The notes under the pieces: generated by a model
Told to the model about the DNA's origin: nothing
The model's input: the letters and a program-made list of their open reading frames with translations, nothing else
Databases searched by the model: none
Made by a program: the position numbers and the translations under genes
NCBI GenBank assembly: GCA_002503045.1
Contig: DAQW01000019.1
Coordinates: 5,045 to 14,480 of the forward strand
Source of the DNA: Euryarchaeota archaeon UBA39
GTDB taxonomy: Archaea; Thermoplasmatota; Poseidoniia; Poseidoniales; Thalassarchaeaceae
Length of the DNA stretch: 9,436 nucleotides
Direction of reading: 5' to 3'
In this document: piece by piece, positions 7,226-9,436 of the stretch
Layout: every line of letters begins with the position of its first letter
Numbering within the stretch: the first letter of the stretch is position 1

Positions 7226-7231
7226 ACAAGG

Positions 7232-8443
7232 ATGAACATCCACGAGTACCAAGGTAAGAAACTATTCAAAGACGCAGGTGTTGCCGTTTTAGAGGGAAGA
7301 CATTGTACATCTGTAAAAGATGCACTGGAAGCCTATGACACGTTGGAATCTAAAGTAGTAGCAGTCAAAAGTCAGATTCATGCAGGAGGGAGAGGCAAGG
7401 GTAATCTATACTCTCCGGACAATAGAGACTTAATCATGGAAGGAGGAGTAAAGATTGCTTTCTCAAGAGAAGAAGTGGAAACTTATTCACAAAATATCCT
7501 AGGGAACATCCTAGTAACAAAACAAACTGGTGAAGAAGGAAAGTTAGTAAGAAATTTGTATATTGAATCAGGATGTGATATCGCGCATGAATACTATCTA
7601 GCGATGCTAGTAGATCGAGAAGAAAAGTCTGTTCTAATTATGGCTTCAACAGAAGGAGGAATGGACATAGAAGAAGTTGCAGAAAATAACCCTGAAGCAA
7701 TTCACAAAGTTTGGATTGATGCTCATGCGGGTCTATTGCCATTTCAGACTAGGAATTTAGGGGCAGCACTCGGTTTTTCAGGTGCTTCACTCAAATCATT
7801 TTCTAAGATGTTACCAAAGTTATACAATGTGTTCGTCAGTAATGATTGTTCTATGGTTGAGATTAATCCATTGGTTAAGACATCTGATGACCAGATAATA
7901 GCACTTGATGCCAAAATCGGTTTCGACTCAAATGCTGAATTCAGACATAATTCTGAATGGGATGAAATGAGAGATATGTCCGAAGAAGAGGAAACCGAAA
8001 TTAGAGCCAGCGAAGCCGGTTTATCTTATGTCAAACTTGATGGAAATATTGGCTGTTTAGTTAATGGTGCAGGATTGGCAATGGCGACCATGGATGTAAT
8101 CCAACTATATGGTGGAGAACCTGCAAACTTCCTAGATGTGGGTGGTGGAGCAAACGAAGAACAAGTCACAACTGCCTTCAGTATTATCTTAGAAGATCCG
8201 AATGTTAAAGGAATATTAGTCAATATATTTGGAGGAATTATGAGATGCGACATCATTGCACGTGGAGTAATTGCGGCAGTTGAAAACCTTGGTCTTGAAG
8301 TCCCACTTGTTGTTAGATTGGCCGGAACAAATGTAGAACAAGGAAAGGAAATTCTTGCAGAAAGTACCCTAAATATCCATCCAGCTGATGATTTAGCGAA
8401 TGGTGCCCAACGAATAGTAGAACTAATTGGAGGTGGTAACTAA
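7232..8443 (+). CDS. sucC: Succinyl-CoA synthetase (ADP/GDP-forming), beta subunit
   Basis: With SucD it converts succinyl-CoA and phosphate to succinate and CoA while making ATP or GTP, the substrate-level phosphorylation step of the citric acid cycle. It is complete at 403 residues, slightly longer than the E. coli subunit. The ATP-grasp start MNIHEYQGKKLF is typical, and KSQIHAGGRGKG (46-57) is the nucleotide-binding loop. VEINPL with Glu210 and Asn212, and Asp226 in ALDAK, are the magnesium ligands, each 13 residues later than E. coli Glu197, Asn199 and Asp213. VNGAGLAMATMD (277-288) and VNIFGGIMRCD (330-340) form the C-terminal ligase domain. The start has a Shine-Dalgarno site and the canonical N-terminus. 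The stop codon overlaps the sucD start. No damage is seen. Confidence 0.97.
   Translation: MNIHEYQGKKLFKDAGVAVLEGRHCTSVKDALEAYDTLESKVVAVKSQIHAGGRGKGNLYSPDNRDLIMEGGVKIAFSREEVETYSQNILGNILVTKQTGEEGKLVRNLYIESGCDIAHEYYLAMLVDREEKSVLIMASTEGGMDIEEVAENNPEAIHKVWIDAHAGLLPFQTRNLGAALGFSGASLKSFSKMLPKLYNVFVSNDCSMVEINPLVKTSDDQIIALDAKIGFDSNAEFRHNSEWDEMRDMSEEEETEIRASEAGLSYVKLDGNIGCLVNGAGLAMATMDVIQLYGGEPANFLDVGGGANEEQVTTAFSIILEDPNVKGILVNIFGGIMRCDIIARGVIAAVENLGLEVPLVVRLAGTNVEQGKEILAESTLNIHPADDLANGAQRIVELIGGGN
8429..8435 (+). promoter_or_regulatory. Shine-Dalgarno site of sucD within the end of sucC
   Basis: GGAGGTG lies 7 bases before the sucD ATG at 8443 and is a near-perfect complement of the 16S rRNA 3' end. 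With the TAATG overlap it indicates coupled translation of the two subunits in equal amounts. Confidence 0.75.
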
Positions 8444-9366
8444 TGTCTGTATGGATTAATGAAAATGCCAAGGTTATAGTCCAAGGAATTACTGGAAAAC
8501 AAGGACAATTTCATTCAACAAAAATGGTAGAATACGGCACAGATATTGTTGGAGGTTGCACACCAGGAAAAGGTGGACAATCTGTTGATTTAGGATTAAA
8601 GGAAGTACCTGTATGGGATTCGGTTGAAGATGCGCTGAAAGAAACTAATGCGGATGCATCAATCGTTTATGTCCCACCCCCATTTGCTGCAGGAGCTATT
8701 ATGGAGGCTGCAGAAGCCTTCGATCGAATCAAGGGAGAAGGTGTAATTGTCTGTATTACTGAAGGAATTCCTACTCTTGACATGGTCAAGGCAGTAGCTT
8801 ATGTCTCCGATAGACCTGGCATCCGATTAATTGGCCCAAACTGTCCAGGAATAATCACTCCAGGAGAAAATGGCGGGGCAAAATTGGGAATCATGCCAGG
8901 CCATATTCATGCAAAAGGAAGAATTGGAATTGTATCCAAATCGGGAACTCTTACTTACGAAGCAGTTGCCCAAACAATGAGTATAGGAGAAGGTCAATCC
9001 ACTTGCATCGGTATTGGAGGAGATCCAGTAAATGGAACAGGTTTCATTGATTGTTTGGCCGCGTTTGAATCCGATCCTCAAACTGAAGCAATAGTAATGA
9101 TTGGAGAAATTGGAGGGTCTGCTGAAGAAGAAGCAGCGGCTTGGGCTAAAGAAAACGTCACTAAACCAATTGTTGGTTTCGTTGCAGGCGCTACTGCTCC
9201 TCCTGGGAAAAGAATGGGGCATGCAGGAGCAATTATCAGTGGAGGAAAAGGTACTGCCGCAGAAAAATTCGCTGCATTTGAAGCAGCCGGCATCCACATT
9301 GCAAGAGACCCTTCAGTTATTGGATCAGTACTCAAAGAAGCTCTCAAAGAAGCGGGCTTACTCTGA
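8443..9366 (+). CDS. sucD: Succinyl-CoA synthetase (ADP/GDP-forming), alpha subunit
   Basis: CoA-binding and phosphohistidine-bearing partner of SucC. It is complete at 307 residues, against 289 in E. coli. The CoA-binding Rossmann domain has GITGKQGQFH (15-24), TPGKGG (40-45) and the GPNCPGIITPGE stretch from 131. SKSGTLTYE begins at 165. The phosphate-carrying histidine is His260 in GHAGAIISGGKGTA, with its partner Glu222 in GEIGGSAEEEAA. Both are 14 residues later than E. coli His246 and Glu208, so spacing in the ligase domain is conserved and the extra residues lie earlier and at the end. The ATG overlaps the sucC stop by one base (TAATG). The stop at 9364-9366 directly abuts the stop of a convergent reading frame. 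All catalytic residues are present. Confidence 0.97.
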   Translation: MSVWINENAKVIVQGITGKQGQFHSTKMVEYGTDIVGGCTPGKGGQSVDLGLKEVPVWDSVEDALKETNADASIVYVPPPFAAGAIMEAAEAFDRIKGEGVIVCITEGIPTLDMVKAVAYVSDRPGIRLIGPNCPGIITPGENGGAKLGIMPGHIHAKGRIGIVSKSGTLTYEAVAQTMSIGEGQSTCIGIGGDPVNGTGFIDCLAAFESDPQTEAIVMIGEIGGSAEEEAAAWAKENVTKPIVGFVAGATAPPGKRMGHAGAIISGGKGTAAEKFAAFEAAGIHIARDPSVIGSVLKEALKEAGLL

Positions 9367-9436
9367 TTAATTCGGAGGACCTTTTCTCCTAGGGCCCTTG
9401 GGGCCACTAGGTGGACCTCCCTTCTTTGGTCCAGAT
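9367..9436 (-). CDS. C-terminal tail of a Gly/Pro/Lys-rich protein (5' part outside window)
   Basis: Minus-strand frame open from the right edge to a TAA at 9369-9367, directly next to the sucD stop codon. The 22 visible residues are almost only Gly, Pro, Lys, Arg and Ser, with repeating GPK and GPP units (SGPKKGGPP, GPKGPRRKGPPN). Basic, disordered tails of this kind are common at the ends of nucleic-acid-binding or membrane-associated proteins, but the function cannot be inferred from so little. The alternative is that this is a short non-coding spacer with repeats; the regular repeat and the tight convergent fit favour a real gene end. Confidence 0.5.
   Translation of the reverse strand, partial: SGPKKGGPPSGPKGPRRKGPPN

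Noticed and set aside
9101..9370. Plus-strand reading frame of 89 codons in another frame of sucD
   Set aside because: Leu/Lys-rich shadow inside the SucD catalytic region without its own start signals.
8827..9407. Two overlapping minus-strand reading frames opposite sucD
   Set aside because: Antisense shadows of a gene with strong family-level motifs; their compositions (Cys/Ser-rich or Ala-rich) reflect sucD codons.
9373..9423. Inverted repeats such as CCTAG/CTAGG and GGAGG/CCTCC after sucD, as a terminator
   Set aside because: They follow from repeated Gly/Pro codons on the minus strand, and no T-run follows on the plus strand.

Overview
The window most likely comes from a marine planktonic archaeon of the Poseidoniia/Thermoplasmatota type (Marine Group II or III). 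This is an inference, made without any database search. It rests on a triosephosphate isomerase of the short archaeal kind, a primase with archaeal/eukaryotic PriS motifs, purine-rich Shine-Dalgarno sites, very short intergenic gaps and AT-rich coding sequence, alongside bacterial-type succinyl-CoA synthetase genes.

Layout. Positions 1-599 (minus) hold most of a tpiA gene that runs off the left edge. It diverges across a 79-bp spacer from a PriS-family primase-like gene (679-1980, plus). After that gene comes a GC-rich island (2011-2110; 66 of 100 bases are G or C by my count). It folds on paper into four consecutive hairpins plus a possible loop pseudoknot, and is the best candidate here for an undescribed element. 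Next is a membrane protein (2131-3279, plus) with a DUF3592-like domain between two membrane segments and an AN1-like zinc finger at its C-terminus. Converging on it with an 8-bp gap is a large superfamily II helicase (3288-6086, minus). A sugar-phosphate nucleotidyltransferase (6127-7188, minus) lies 40 bp upstream of the helicase, and the two may be co-transcribed. Across a 43-bp divergent spacer containing a run of eight G, the sucC-sucD operon (7232-9366, plus) is complete, with a TAATG stop/start overlap. The last 70 bases are the C-terminal tail of a convergent Gly/Pro/Lys-rich protein cut by the window edge.

How the genes relate. sucCD (citric acid cycle, substrate-level phosphorylation) and tpiA (glycolysis/gluconeogenesis) are core central metabolism. 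The nucleotidyltransferase should supply activated sugars for surface glycans. The primase-like protein and the helicase act on nucleic acids, but nothing in the sequence ties them into one system, and there are no mobile-element marks, CRISPR repeats, tRNA or rRNA genes. The unusual points are the structured RNA-like island, the rearranged primase (no zinc knuckle, short spacing between motifs, a C-terminal extension of about 220 residues) and the DUF3592/zinc-finger fusion.
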